Source: Phyto melanocephala
Taxonomy: Eukaryota > Arthropoda > Insecta > Diptera > Rhinophoridae
Direction: 5' to 3'
NCBI GenBank assembly: GCA_941918925.1
Contig: OW799236.1
Span: forward strand, 70,150,465 to 70,214,464
Length of the DNA: 64,000 bases
Shown one piece after another: positions 21,624 through 35,445 of the stretch; the stretch's first letter is position 1; every line of letters begins with the position of its first letter. The notes beneath the pieces are model-generated. The model saw nothing but the letters and a program-made list of their open reading frames with translations. It did not search any database and had not been told where the DNA came from. The position numbers were made by a program, and so were the translations under genes.

Positions 21624-24600
21624 TTAGTGCACTGAAATTTCAAAGACTCAGATATAGTTCTAATAATACTTTTTGTTGTTTCTAAGAATTTTTTTTTTAA
21701 TTTTGCTTATCAGTAAAACTAGCAACTCAAATAAAACACATATGGCGCTAACTTAATTAATAACTAAGAAAAGCAACCATTTGGCACATTGTACTTAAAC
21801 GAAATATGCTTTTCGAATTTTCTTCTTTCATATACTTCCAAGTTCATGTAAACTTGAGACAATTTTTAATGAATACAGAAATATTTAATTAAGTATTTAT
21901 GATTCAAAAACTTGTTCAAACATGAAGTTCTTACAAAAGTTTCGAAATATTCTTCGCAATGCTTAAATACTTAGACTTGCATGGAATTCAATATAACACT
22001 TCAAATTCATTTTGAAAAGCAGGCAATATCTACAAAGTGTAAAATCATCCCAAGGCTATTATAAGGGTTAAATATCCAGTTTTTTTGCCCAAACCTCAAA
22101 ATTTGTATGCATGAATGCATGTCAAAATATAGTTTTACCATAATTTGTTAAAAATATAAAAAGAAAAACATTTAAAACGTATTCCCTTTTTATAAATATT
22201 AGAAAGCACATGTAAAAGAAACATTATTTAGATATTTGTTAAAATAGACTTTATTGTTTTTGTATACAGATATTTTTATCTAAACATTTTAATGTTTTTT
22301 TTTTTTTGTTTTTTTTAGGTTTATTTGAATATTATTCTAAATGTATTTAAAGTTACTTGTATAAGCATCTCTACCAATAAACATTTTTATGTGTTTGAAA
22401 TATAAATATAGTGTCAGTGGAAGGGGGAAATGGTTGGGCAAATGGTGTAGCAAAATTCTTAATTTAAAATAAAAATTGAAAAAAAATAACTATTAGTACT
22501 ACAATTGACACTACAAATAAAAATAATGCTATTGTATTTTCACAATATTTAAGTATTTCCTCAGCTTTTATACTTGGCCACTAAAGTTGTGCCTATGATG
22601 ACGTGTGCAATATCTCACATCCGCATTTAAATTCGGGGGTTGACTTTTACATTTCAGGAATAAAGATGAACATTTATCGAATCATTTAAAATTAAAATTT
22701 TTAAAATATTCTTCATAAAGATCTATATAGTTTAACATACCTGCGAACCAATTTTCGAAGCCATTTTTTCATTCCGACTGAAGTACCTTAAAAACTTATT
22801 CTTTCATTATCACATTAATAAAAAAATTATTTTTAAAAATAAGAATGTTTAAAAATTAAAAACAAGCCTGTTTAAAAATTTGAATATTAGTTTAGGTACC
22901 GTAAAAACATTAATTTTTAAAAGATTTTAAGTGAGTTTTGTAGGGCCCTGTGTCCCTAATAGTAACTACAGGATATAGTATATATTGTAGGGTTTTGCTT
23001 GTCTTGCAACACCCATACAGTTGAATGCAATTTTTTTCAGAAACATTGATCGAAGAAAATAATTTTGACAGATGCAGACAAAGTATTAACAAAACTTGGC
23101 ACTACTTGTGAATTCAATAAAAAAAAAACAACAATTAGCCGATACATTACGAAAACCTTTTTAATAAACATTGATAGAAAATGAAAATAAAAAATTAAAA
23201 TAAAATAAAAAAAAAATATTTTCAGAAACTATTTTTTTTTTAATAAATATAAAAAAAAACTGTAATTCTTTGGATTGCCAGAAAAGGAAATTGAAAAACT
23301 CAATACCCAATTTCCGGAAGAATATTTTGGTCACTACAAACGTATTTATGTAAAAACGTGAGATATTTAGAAAATAACAGAACGTTAGCATTTTGTTCTG
23401 GCCAGGTTTTTAATTTAGCATCAGTAAAATCTTTTAATCAGACTCTGATGGAAGATTACAATGAAAAGTTTAACGATTAGGTAGCATGGCCAAAATTTAA
23501 AACTCTGTTACTACAACTGATATTGCAGCCCTTTAAAGTCATTAAAGTGGAAATGGTTTTAATGGTGGAATTCTTTATTTTGACCTGTACAACTTTTTCC
23601 GTTAATTTAAAAAGATGATGTCAGCCAAATGGCTGCCGCCAGTGTTGATATATATATTTATGCCCATTTTATTGAATTGTGCATAACTTTCATCAATATT
23701 TCTGGCGATTACTGTTCACATTCTTATCGAATATTCACCTTAAGAGCTGCTATTGTCTGGAGCTTGATGGCATAAACTCGCGACTTCAAGAAGTGGGGAC
23801 AATCAACACAATTCAAGTATGCATATGAATATCACACTCACACAAACATATGAGAGAACACCGTCTGAATGGAATGTATGGAGCGGTGTGGGTAAGCTTT
23901 AAAATCCTTTTATATTTTGGAAATTTCTACGAGTAGATGGCTTTTCAGATTCTCAAAATTAAGAATGTTATTTATAACAAACAATTATAAATTCTAAAAA
24001 AAAATCTTACTAATTAAAGTTAATTTTTGTGCAATTTTACATTCTTTATTTTACACTGTTTTATTATATTTCTATTTTAACTTATTTTGCATTTTTGAAT
24101 TATACTCCAAAATGATATTCCAAACAAAAACACCACCAAAATTATCAACGTTATTATCATCTCATTATGATTCCTGTTTGCGAAAACAAACCGCTTAATG
24201 CCTATTATAGAGCAAAAAATATAAAATTCTCCCACATTCATACCCGTTTCTTCTTTCTATCCAATAAATTGCTGTTTGAAATATTACACTCCAGAAGGAC
24301 CTACCACCCTCATAGATGTATGTTCATAGTACGAATGCTTTCCCTCATAATGATTTGAAATATGTCAGTATGTTAGATATTTTTCAAATTTTAATTTTGC
24401 TCTTATCAAAAGCTAAACGCCTGTATCCTCAACACATTTTCACACGCGCATACAACACACTTGTATTTGAATGATGTGACGATCCAATAGAAGGGGTATA
24501 ATATTGTTTGCATTAAATTACAAATTTCGGCGGTGAACAAAAATTGTGCATTTGTTTCATACTTTATTCATAACGGGCAATAATAATATATCATATCATG

Positions 24601-25594
24601 CGGCACGAGTTTTCCTAAAGGGAAACGCAGGGTTGTACAATTTAAGGTGTTAAACACAACTTACGGCGGAAACAACTTTAAGGGTATACAAATTTAAACG
24701 TAATATTGGATATTATATGTGTGGTAATAGCAAATAACTGCTTAAGTCGACACAAGCAAAAATGGCGAAAACCGCAACGTCGCAACTATTTTGGACAACT
24801 TTCAGGGAAGTTAGAGCGTAAAAACTTATTGCCTATAGTTTTGCAATGAACAATATTGTTTGGAATAAAAACTTTATTTTTATTTTAAATTTTACCAAAT
24901 ATACGAAAATGTAAAGCGCAGAGTTCACATAATAAGTTTTAAAGTGCTTTCCCAACAAAACCTATAAAAACAGATTTAAGCAGTTTTTCCTTACTGGCAC
25001 AGATAAGGTTTTCTTATAAAAAAATTAATAACAAAATTGTTTCCATTTTTTCCGACACCCTGTTAATCATACCTAAATACCTACTTATGTATACATTATT
25101 AATACTATTGGATACCTGAAAGGATGAATATTGAAAGCGATTAGCTAGGAGCTTATACATTTGTTGGTGATGTTTCTTTTATTCTTCCGCATCCAGTCGA
25201 AAGTTGTACAATAGAAACTAGATATTCGTTACTTCTACACACATCGTTATCCACGAAGCAAACAAGCATCCGTACAGTTATTCATTCAATGTAAAAATGT
25301 GAACGGTGGTTTGTGGGAACAAAAACAGAGCTGCTAATGCAAAGTTTATCTATTAGAATATGGTAATTTCTATTTGTGTATGTGTTTTATATTCGAGGCA
25401 TCAATCCAACTGCATGTAGAAATTATGAATAAAGTTTGGATAACTATGAGTGACTTTGAGGATAGCTTTAATATTTTAAATTTAACAAATGCTTCCAAAA
25501 TGGACTAGCTAAAAAAAAACAAAAAATTTAGGGAATTCATATACCAGTGCATTAAAAAATGTTGAAATACTTTAATCTCGTACTATACAAAAGG
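21624..25594. other. Unassigned AT-rich region
   Basis: Nearly 4 kb with poly-A/T tracts and no recognisable coding, RNA or repeat element. Small open frames are composition artefacts. Confidence 0.45.
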
Positions 25595-25596
25595 TA

Positions 25597-26127
25597 AAGG
25601 GTCCGCCAAATAACTTTCTTTTTTTTGAAAATGCTATAAAAAAGTGTAGCTTCGGTTGTGTGGCACGTAGCACTATCCTGTTGAAACCAAATGTTGCCAA
25701 TATCCTTCTCTTCAATTGTTTTGAACAAAAATTCGTTCAACATGGCCCGATAACAATCGCCATTGACTACGGCCACTCCTTGCTCATTTTCAAAGAAAAA
25801 TGGCCCAATTATGCATGTGGACTAAAATCCGCACCAAACAGTGACTCCTTTCAATGTATGCGTGCGGGTTTTTTGTGACCCAAATGTGGCAATTTTGCTT
25901 GTTTACACTCCCACCAAGATCAAAATGAGCTTCATCTCAAAAGATGATTTTTTTTGGCAAAATCGGCCAAAGTAATGTCGCAATATTTTCCAGCGTTGTT
26001 CAAGCGTATACACAACCATATTCGTTCAGCGGAAGGATAAAACTAATTATCTGTCAACTCAGAGCTAAGTGTTACCATTCACGAAATAAGCACTAGTTGA
26101 AAAAAACACGTTAGATGGCGGACCCTT
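25597..26127 (-). mobile_element. Short mariner with intact ends
   Basis: The ends AAGGGTCCGCCA and TGGCGGACCCTT form a clean 12-base terminal inverted repeat flanked by TA on both sides (25,595-25,596 and 26,128-26,129), the Tc1/mariner signature. The minus-strand frame inside (25,660-25,776) keeps VNGDCYRAMLNEF and WFQQDSATCHTTEA, the block with the second catalytic aspartate. Upstream only traces of the first block remain, and the third aspartate block is gone. It is about 530 bases, so non-autonomous. A relative lies at 47,428. Confidence 0.75.
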
Positions 26128-26698
26128 TATATTTGACAAATTTCTGTACCACATCTGATATATACCCCTATAATGGACTATATTAATTAATACAATTTTT
26201 TTTTTAATTAAAACTCTATATATTAACTCTATACATAAAGCCACAACCACATCTAATTGCGTGCTATAACATAATATTTCCTTTAAGTGCCAGCACCACA
26301 ATCAAACAAAAGCTCAATAAAACCGTGTAGTAAACAAGAAAATATTTACAAAGACTTTATCAATGCATATAGAAGTGATAATATTATTATGTATACAATG
26401 CAGACAATTTCATAAATGTGTGTCTGTAGTTGTTAAAGAAATAAATTTATAAACAAACATATCTCTATAGCAATATGTAAGCAACTGTGTTTGTACGTTC
26501 GTCTGGCATGCTGAACACAATTACCCAATCAAATACACGCGACTAATTTAATAATACATGATGCTTGAATATAATCATCTACAGCATTGGTAGTACAAGT
26601 AGAATGATAATAAATTCTGACAATAGAACAGAACTCACACACAAAAATATTATTCACTCAATTGAAATGTTTTGCACTTATATTTATCATAAATTGAA
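26128..26698. other. Unassigned spacer
   Basis: No gene or element recognised between the short mariner and the second family A copy. Confidence 0.45.
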
Positions 26699-27531
26699 CA
26701 AGTAAGAGCGCTATATTCGGCCGTGCCGAATCTTATATACCCTTCACACGTGTAGTCATGCAATAACAGTAGTTTGTGTCACCATTTATCCCATACATAC
26801 ATACATATAAAAACATCCCATTGAAAAATTATAAATTCACGTATGTATGTTAAAAAAACAAAAAAAAAAAAAAAATAAAAAAAAAATTTAAAAAAAATTT
26901 TAAAAAAAAAATTTTAAAAAAAATTTAAAAAAAATTTTTTATATATATAATATATATAAAACAAAAAAAAATAAAAAAAAAATTAAAAAAAAAAATAATT
27001 AAAAAAAATAATAATAAAAATATATATAATATATTAAATAAAAAATAAAAAATAAAAAAAAAATTAAAAAAAAAATTTTAAAAAATTAAAAAAAATTTTT
27101 TTTTACTCAGCTGGGATTCGATGCCACGTTTTCCCTAAACAGTATACACGTTTGTATGTATGTATGTTGTTGTTGTAATGTTGTTTTTGTGAAAAAAAAT
27201 CGAGGTGGTCGTGGGTTTTTGCTCATATCTCAGTTGTTTATGAACCGATGTTTCTGATTTTCAATACCGATGTACTCCCGAATATTTCTGATAGTTCAAT
27301 ACCTTACCCGGGTCCAACCTATGTCGGGGGGCTTCAAAAAGTTGATTTCAACATACACACGGACAGACGGTCAGACGGACAGATGGACAGACTGACAGGG
27401 CTTAATCGACTCCCCTATTCATAAGCTTTCAGAATATATATACTTTATGGGGTCGGAAATGAAAATTGTAGAAATTTCACACGGAATGACAAACCTATAT
27501 ATACCCTTTTTCACTGTGTGAAGGGTATAAA
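26699..27531 (+). repeat. Dispersed repeat family A, copy 2
   Basis: The most complete family A copy: CAAGTAAGAGCGCTATATTCGG start, TATACCCTTCACACG, a poly-A/T tract of more than 200 bases (about 26,860-27,105), the CTCAGCTGGGATTCGATGCC segment, CAGACGGA repeats (27,360-27,390), then TGTGTGAAGGGTATAAAA. Outside the homopolymer tract it is nearly identical to copy 1, so the family was active recently. It has no coding capacity. Confidence 0.8.
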
Positions 27532-29250
27532 AATAAACAAAAAAAAAATCATACAAAAGAAACATCCAGCTCTGGTACGTGATTTGTATGAAGAATGGCA
27601 AATAAATAAATATTTTAAGTCTATCATTACAAAATATATAACAAAATATAAATAAAGTCAATATGTTTGTATACATAAAACGTCCTTTAAAAACAAAATT
27701 TAAATGAAATTAAAAGAAAAAATTCTGTATGCAAATACCAGCAGTAAGAAAATGTTTTACAACATTATTTTACACCAACCCATGTGTTTTCGAATGCAGT
27801 CCTTCTAAAGTAATCACCCATACCATGTACCAATTTTTTTTTATAATTTTATGACTTAGAAATAAAAACTGGTGAATAAATTCAATGCAAATTTTTTTTT
27901 AAATTCTCTATATTATAATATTTTTCAACGTAAATGAAAATTAATGTGCTGAACTTGTTTACAAACAAAATGAAAATCTTTATGTAAAAATATTTGTGAT
28001 ACAAATATGAATATATTTAACTTCACCAATTATGTTGGACAAGACCGAAATTTATTATTTGGTAGCCAGTCTTTTGAATAAGAGTTTATAAGAGTTCATA
28101 TAACATATGTATTTATTCTAGAATAAATGTAGATTTTTGAAATTTAATAACTTAATTAACTTGACGCTTCATGTCACAAAAAACTACAGAGTTTATCAAG
28201 GCAAATGCATATTTTAATTATATTTTTAGTTTATAAAGTTTGAGATTTAAAATAAATGATAGAAGATAGAAAATAGTTTTTTATCTATAGACTTTGACAG
28301 CTTAAATTTGAAAAAAGTAAAGAAAAACTCATCAACTGACGAATCAAGACTATCTGATGACTAAATATGCCTTGAAATTTACTTAATGAGTTATTTAGAG
28401 GAGTTTTAAAAGAGATCATATAAATATTGACAGCATGTAGCAGTTTTATTGTGGTCTGCCAAATTTCTTATTTATTATTCAACTGCTGGGGAAAATTATA
28501 CTTTTTAACAGCACGTTCAAATAATTATTATTTTTTAAGTAGTGTTAAAACTTACAGCAAACATACCTCAGTTTCCTTCTTTTTCAGTATATTCGTGACA
28601 ATATAAAATCCGTCACAAGATGAACAAATTCAAAACATTCTGTTAGCCAAACCTGATACCCATGGTTGTTGTCCATAAAAGTGCGTAGTCACACCCCAGG
28701 CAGTTGAGTTTTCGTCAGCGCCATTACTAAACTGATACAAATAAAATTTTCAATTCATCCAGAATACTTTTCTGTGGTAATGCAACGGACTGTGCAAGTA
28801 AAAGAACTGCTGATAGGGTTCATTATTTAAAATATTACTAAATGTGCTCTAGCTAAACCCCAGCATGCGTTGCTGTGCCACTCAAAAAATAGTGAATAAT
28901 GAAGAACTCGCCATTCTTTACATTTCACTTGTCAAATTTGTATCTCACTAGATCTGCGTCTGTCAAAATTGTTACTTTATTGTCAATCGTAGCTTACGTT
29001 TTTCCAGCGGTAATTATTTCTTTATCAAATGACTGTGCACATAAAGTTTTCAAGACCGGTTTAAAAAAAAATTGAAAAACCGACAATTTTATATTTTTGG
29101 CGTTTCTTTAATTCATCGCTTACTGAATTATATGACTAACAGGTTTTTTTGTCGCGAATTATTCGATAAAATGGAATAGTTTGGTTATCTTAAATACATA
29201 TGTTCGTCCCTGTCTATACTTATAAATAGCTTTTGTTCTGCAGAGTATAT
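27532..29250. other. Unassigned region
   Basis: No recognised gene. The stretch 28,640-28,830 is somewhat less AT-rich and may be decayed coding sequence on the minus strand, but no domain could be named. Confidence 0.35.
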
Positions 29251-29254
29251 TTTA

Positions 29255-29830
29255 ATAAAGCGTATATTTTCTGTAAGCTTACGAATTGAGAAGTCGATTG
29301 AAAAATGTCCTTCCATACGTGTGTTGGTTGGTGTTGCACAGATCTGTATGTGATATATCTCATTTGGAAATATTTGGGAATGAATTGTTATTAAAAGCCA
29401 AAATAATCGCACTATAACAAAGCAAACTAACACGTCTGGCTCTGTTTTTTTCTCATATTTTTACAACATACGTTCGACATGTTTTTTATTAATTATGGAT
29501 ATAATATGTGTTTGGGGAAATTTGCAAAAAATTTAGGACAAATCAGTCACTTAATTATATGAAAAAATAAATTTTCCGTTAAACATATCAGGTTTCTGAA
29601 TCTCTTAAATTTTTTTTGGACAAGCCAGTGACACTGAACTGCAAGTCGTAGCTGCAGCCTTAGATATTTTTCTTGCAAATAACTTAGCCACAAAACACAG
29701 CTACTTCAGTGTTTTTCGTAAAATTTACAAACAAAAATAAATTTTTTCTGCTTGTAGACAACCGAGAGAAATGATATGGATGTCAGATAAAAAAGCTTGG
29801 CTAGCAAAATAAAATACAGTAATTAAAAAT
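29255..29830 (-). repeat. Family C fragment
   Basis: The inverted tail module (TATATTTTCTGTAAGCTTACG, then GAAAAATGTCCTTCCATACG and CACAGATCTGTATGT) is followed by body motifs (CTGAACTGCAAGTCG, AAAGCTTGGCTAGCAAAATA) that recur near 38.2-38.6 and 45.3-45.5 kb. It is partial and diverged. Confidence 0.4.
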
Positions 29831-31545
29831 GTTAAAAAACTTAATTCCAAACCAAACAAAATATATAAACCCGGTTACTCTAACCGGTTTTTAGTTTGGA
29901 TTGGGAATTTTCGAATTATTCTAAATTTGTACATCAGTTTCACAAAAGAAATTTTTAAAAGGTGACACACGACTTGTATGTATTTAGCAGTGGGAAAGTA
30001 CGATGTAAAAGCCATACCATGTATTAGTGCCTAAGTAACTCGTACAACAATTTTTAAAATTTGCAAATTCCATCCCAGCAAAAATAAATCGAAATTTTGT
30101 AAGCATTACATACTTTTTCTGTCATACATACGCGCTTTACAGTAAGCACATATTAATTGTCTTAACTATTGCAATAGTGTAAAACAGAAGATGTTAAATT
30201 TGTTGATAGTTTTTTTTAAACGATGCAATTTTACTCATTCCCTTACAGAAGAGCATACTAAGAAGCACTAATGTATGGCAGTAAGTAAATTTTGTGACTA
30301 GTAACGAACATGATACGAGAATCAAAAAAAATTAACGACACAATGAGAAATAAAACATAATTTAATAAGACAACAAGGTATGCCCAGTTCTACAACAATA
30401 ACATATTTTATTTTTTTACTGCGAAACTTTGTAAGTTTTTGTGTTGCAGTTTTTCAGCTAGAAAACAAAATTATGTTCAACAAAAAAGATCAGCTGGGCT
30501 TTAAAGTATACCTTGTATAATTGTGCCCTGATAATTTAGTTGATATTTTTCTTATGTTTGATTGAAGACGTGTGCGCATGTTAGTTTAACACTTAATAAT
30601 TTTTATTTTATATATAAATATATACATACTAAACACTATTTGATTGATCTTTTTTAAAAAAATAAATAAATTTGAAATTAAACAAACTCTTTTGACTTAT
30701 TTTGATTAGTAAAACAAATGCGTTATTAATGCGCCTATATTAAGGGCTTTAATAAAATAACTTTTTATGACATTAAAACTGTGCTGAATATCATATATTT
30801 ATCTTTCGCTTCCTAAAAGTAATGAATTTTTTGCTTACGATATTCTTAAATTTAAGCAGCTAAAGAAGCTCATGATTTAAATGCATATTTATTGTGCTGA
30901 AATAAGCACCTTTAATGAAATGCTTCTAAGTGGGACATCTCAAACAAATATCATGCCATACGTAAATAGGTTTGTAAGCCAATGGCATCTTGACTTTCCC
31001 TTACAAACCTGCTTACGGCGAAGCAGCAGTTTTTGCTGGGATGTATCACTGTTCTCTAGATATAAGAACAAAACTTAACATGTACAACGTATGGTTGTGG
31101 TGCCTTCATATACTATTTTTTAAATTTTTGTTGTTGTTTTTAATTTACTTAAATTAAATAATATCAATGTTATACAAAAATTTAAATTTTTATATTAACG
31201 TTGCATGCAAAGTACCGCGCCCTCTTATTTAGTTTCAGAAATATCTTTGTGACCGTTTATATTAACAATCAAATTCTGAGATTCTCAATATCACCCAAAA
31301 AATAATAATAACGTTATTTAAAGGCTTTCACGCCCACCATATAGATCTGCTGGACTATACACAACTATAACAATGTAAGACTTAAACAAAATCTTATTCC
31401 TCTTGCATTGCATTTAATTTTTAGCATATTCGTGGGGTTTTAGTTGCGTTTTAAGCTTTAACGTAATCGAATATCTTGAATAGAAATTTTAAATTAAAAT
31501 TGCAAGTCATTACTTCTGATCAAATGCAATTTTAGGATATTAAGA
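29831..31545. other. Unassigned AT-rich region
   Basis: No supported gene or repeat. Confidence 0.45.
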
Positions 31546-32010
31546 CAACGGTGCCTAGTCACTGCAGTTACGGCAATCACGCTAGAAAAATTAAAATACC
31601 CTATAATAACTTGCGTACAAGCTGTCTAGACGAAGAGGAGGAGGAGGAGGCGACCATTTACCACTTCCTGTGTCACTGTCAAGTGCTAGAGAATATACGA
31701 TGGACTATTTTCTGGTCCAAAGATAACATAGCCTGTAGGAGATAAGGGACTCTGGGTTGTTCTCTCTACTAATTTATAATAAGGAAACTGACTAAGTATA
31801 AGACAGACAGCAAATGAATAGCGAACCGGAAAACAACCATTATTCTTTTCTTCTTCAATATCTTTCCTTCTAATATGTTTTTAATAATCTTAATAATTTT
31901 AGTAATCCAATCTATTCTTTCTCTATATTATTCTTACTCTTTCTACAGGTATCACTAAGGGACCAATATTATTTACCCAGGTAAACAGAAGAACAGGTGC
32001 CTGTTCTAAC
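31546..32010 (+). pseudogene. LINE C-terminal fragment (I/R1-like) with 3' tail
   Basis: The frame at about 31,551-31,745 reads through a short basic region to DEEEEEEATIYHFLCHCQVLENIR, matching the C-terminal cysteine-histidine region of the LINE at 9.3-10.2 kb (ETLVHYLCHCPAFGHIR). The first cysteine pair is degraded. The following sequence to about 32,010 (TATCACTAAGGGACCAATAT..CAGGTGCCTGTTCTAACTA) resembles the tail at 47,350-47,420, so it is probably this LINE's 3' untranslated end. Dead fragment. Confidence 0.55.
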
Positions 32011-32196
32011 TATTACCTACCTATCATTGTTAAAAAAATACAATCTGTTATTTTTCATTAAAGCCACCAAAAACAGCAGTACATTAAAGAGCTAGAGGAT
32101 TAAAATATACATTAATAGTACTAAGATCTAACCCTTAAAAAATGATATAATATCTTCCTGAAAGAAAAAAAACTTAGATATCTTATGATATATTAA

Positions 32197-32690
32197 GTGG
32201 ACTTTCAGGGTAAGTTGCAGAAGCTATACACAAAAACATGTGTTGTGAAAGTTGTAGGAAATTTGGCGTTAAATTTTATCGTTTTGAATTACAAGATGAA
32301 ACTGCCAAATTATATGAACGCATTAATGCGTATGGTAAATTGTTTAATGATTTTATATCATTGGATATCTGGAAATCGTCACCTTTACCTTCTCCAAAAC
32401 GTCGTAAGCTGGCAAGAAAAAATAATAAAGAAAAACGTGATTATCTTTCATTTGTTACTGTAACTGACTCAGTATCATCTATCTTAAATGCTTATAACAT
32501 TAGCTCTCCTTATGGTATTGAGTTAAATAGTTCGAATTCTCAACTAGGTCATACCTTAGATATTTTAAATTCTGTCACTAATAATTCTGAGACTATTAAT
32601 AATCATTTACATTCGAATACTGAAGAGAGAGTTCATAATCCTCTACGTGTTGTACCTCCAAACAAAACTTTACTCCTTTCTCGTTAAACA
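32197..32690 (+). pseudogene. LINE ORF1-like frame (jockey-like element)
   Basis: Two overlapping frames, the longer at 32,238-32,687 (149 codons). The protein starts CCESCRKFGVKFYRFELQD, continues with a basic patch (PKRRKLARKNNKEKR) and ends in a serine/asparagine-rich stretch. No domain is certain. Its position just upstream of an endonuclease frame on the same strand suggests the ORF1 or ORF2 leader of the LINE that follows. The first cysteine pair could be a zinc-binding remnant. Confidence 0.4.
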
Positions 32691-32811
32691 AGTGATACTA
32701 CCACAGAAATTAAGTTTAATCTTTCTCAAACACGATTGATCTCTTCTTTTATAATAACGGTATCCGCTGATCTCTTTTCAACTATACTCGATCCGTTCCA
32801 AAAATACTTTA

Positions 32812-33693
32812 GTGCGGGAATATGTATACAAGACTAGATCTCAAAATGCTAGTGTTCTTCCACTACAAGATCATTCAGCATCATATAAACTTATATTATC
32901 TAATGATTACATTTCTATCATTTACCAAAATGTTCGTGGGTTAAGAACTAAACTTTCATCTTTATATATAGATAGTTTTAATATCGATCATCATGCTTTA
33001 GTATTTACAGAAACTTGGCTCAATGATAATTTTTTAAACTCCAAAATTCTATGTAAAAAGTTCAATACTTATCGCCAGGATCGTGATAATAGAACCACTG
33101 GTGGTAGTGTCCTTATTGCGGTTTCTCGAAACTTGTCATCCGAACTTTATAGCTGTATTGAAAAAAATTAATTGTAAACGAAAATTTGAAAATTGTTCTT
33201 ATATTCCGCCATCTTCTCCTCCAATTATATACTGACTCCGTCTTTTTTTTTGTGATTTTAATTTATCTTCAATAGCTTGGAAATATCTCCTGAATGATAA
33301 ATGTTTTATTCAAATGAGGCAGAATTCGAACTACGATGAATTCTTTAATATCCTAACGATTATCATAAACCTAAGACTTAGTATTTAATAACGATGTTGC
33401 TGATTGTTTCGTTAAACGCTAATTCCCCATTATACTGCCAGAAGATTATTACTAGCCTACAATTGAATTAGTGTCGTCAATTCCATTTAAATACGAAACC
33501 AATTACAACTTGTAAAAACAAACTAATTACCTATACAAATACGAACAATATATTATCCTGTTATACTGATATAGATCAAATGTGTAAAGAATTGTACAAT
33601 AAAATTTACTCTTTTATAAATTTATATGTCCCAAAACAAATTTCCAAACAATTATCTGGTCCACAATGGAATAGTAAACAATTGACCCATGTT
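32812..33693 (+). pseudogene. Jockey-like LINE endonuclease part
   Basis: The frame at 32,812-33,171 contains IIYQNVRGLRTK (the asparagine-containing first motif of AP endonucleases), FTETWLNDN (catalytic glutamate region) and RQDRDNRTTGGSVLIAV (the DR..GGG motif), in the order found in LINE APE domains, which nick the target DNA. After a stop at 33,171 the frame is broken but coding traces continue to the junction at 33,693 (WNSKQLTHVKN). There the element is interrupted by a family B repeat, with the continuation at 35,446. Confidence 0.7.
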
Positions 33694-33701
33694 AAGAATA
33701 A
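33694..33701. repeat. 8-bp target duplication of repeat B copy 2 (left)
   Basis: AAGAATAA here is repeated at 35,438-35,445. Taking one copy away restores the LINE reading across the junction in the same frame, so the duplication is supported by coding continuity. Confidence 0.65.
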
Positions 33702-35437
33702 CAAGTAAGAGCACTATATTCGGCTGTGCCGAATCTTTTATACCCACCACCAATTTTGTATACATTTAAAGCACAATATTTATTATTTTGTTAATCGCTA
33801 TGGAATAATCTCTTTATAATAAAATATGTATCAAACTTACTCAATTTGATCCGTGGAAAGATACGCAAATGAGCAACGCTTTAAAGTTATTAAGGTTTTT
33901 TATAAAAATGGGCGTTCAAATCAAAATGCATTTTGTGCACTTCGTAATTCTTTTGATCAACATAATCGTTCCAATTCGTCCACAATCGGGAGAATTGTAA
34001 AAAATATTTAAATTTCTGCAAAACAGGTCTGTATAAAATGTTAGAAAATCTGTGAATGCCTTCTTAGTTCGTTGGATGGGAACCTTTGCTGTTTTTTGCG
34101 ATAGTGTGGCAAAATAGCAGTCAACCTCGACTCATCATCATGCCCAACAATTGAGCATCAACATTGTCATTGAAAACTTGGACCATCAGATATTTTGTTT
34201 AATACATAATTGAACCATACACATATTATCATTATAAAAAGAAATGATAATAATTTCTTAAATAATTTGTGTTTTATTTAAAATCAACATCGGCCCTTAA
34301 AGTTTAACCACCCTTAATAGCTTCGATATGATAGTAAAATGTTTTCGTAAATTTAGTCTTATAGTGAAAGTGGGCATTAAAGTAGGCGTGTCAATAAAGT
34401 TTTTGCTAATAAATACAAATTAGATATTTCAATATAGTCCTTTATTTTACAAAAAACTTTGTCAATAAAGAAATTACATGGATTTAAGATAAACCGTTAT
34501 ATGGAAGGTAGGCGTTAAAGTGGGCGTGTCACTTAAACTTTTTGGCACAACAATAACATTGATAAGAAGGAGATATGTAGCAAACTTCATCATCATACCT
34601 CTAATTTTGTCGGTTTTATGAGCTTTTAAATTTCATTAACGGTAGATAACGTGAAAAGTGGGCAATTTAGTAGGCGCGTTAAAGTTGCTTTTGCGAATGA
34701 GTACAACTTAGGTCTTTCAATATAGCCCTTTGTAATTCCAAAATCTTTATTAATAGAGAAATTATATGAATTTTAGGTAAAGCGTTATATGGGAGGTGTG
34801 CGTAAAAGTGGGCGTGGCACATTGATTTTCCGTTACAAAAAATTCTCTCACCAAAAAGCAAAGTGAGCAAAATTTCAGAATCGTACATCTAATTTTGTCC
34901 GTTTTATTAGGTTTTAAATTTAAAATATACTGAAAAATACATTGCGCGGTATAAATTTTCGTACATTTTTATCTATAACTTCTTTCCTAATGCATAGCTA
35001 CAAGCAATTTTTTGGGAGAGATGTTGTTTTGACTCGAGAAATATATATTCGAAGTTTTATGACTGTACGTAAATGCGTTTGAACACAATTCCATTTTATT
35101 CGATGTTCGAAGGACACGGTTTTTTCGACCTACTCTTGCATTAAGAGCTATTAACTCACTTCCTAATATTCCGATTTAGCCCATTTTCAACACCATACAA
35201 ACATTGTCTATAAGAAAGATTCTGGAAAAATTTGAGCCCCCTAGGTTTTTCGGTGCGACCTCTATCGTGCTTTCAACAGACGGACAGACGAACGGACATA
35301 GCTAGATCGTCACCAAATCAAAGCCTGATTCAGAAAATATATATACAGTATGGGGTCTAAAATTGATATTTCGATGTGTTACAAATGGAATGACAAAATG
35401 AATATACCCCCACCATTTTTTTGGTGGCGGGTATAAA
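33702..35437 (+). repeat. Dispersed repeat family B, copy 2
   Basis: Full-length copy from CAAGTAAGAGCACTATATTCGG to TGGTGGCGGGTATAAA, with the same internal modules as copy 1: the captured mariner remnant (33,830-34,320, left inverted end lost), GTGGGCGT-type units (34,370, 34,510, 34,655, 34,800), the CAGACGGACAGACGAACGGACA tract near 35,278 and the TATGGGGTCTAAAATTG block. It is flanked by an 8-bp duplication inside a LINE. No coding capacity. Confidence 0.8.
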
Positions 35438-35445
35438 AAGAATAA
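35438..35445. repeat. 8-bp target duplication of repeat B copy 2 (right)
   Basis: Partner of 33,694-33,701. Confidence 0.65.

Noticed and set aside
26860..27105. Homopolymer A/T block as a replication origin or attachment region
   Set aside because: It is an expanded internal tract of a family A copy; a shorter version is in copy 1.
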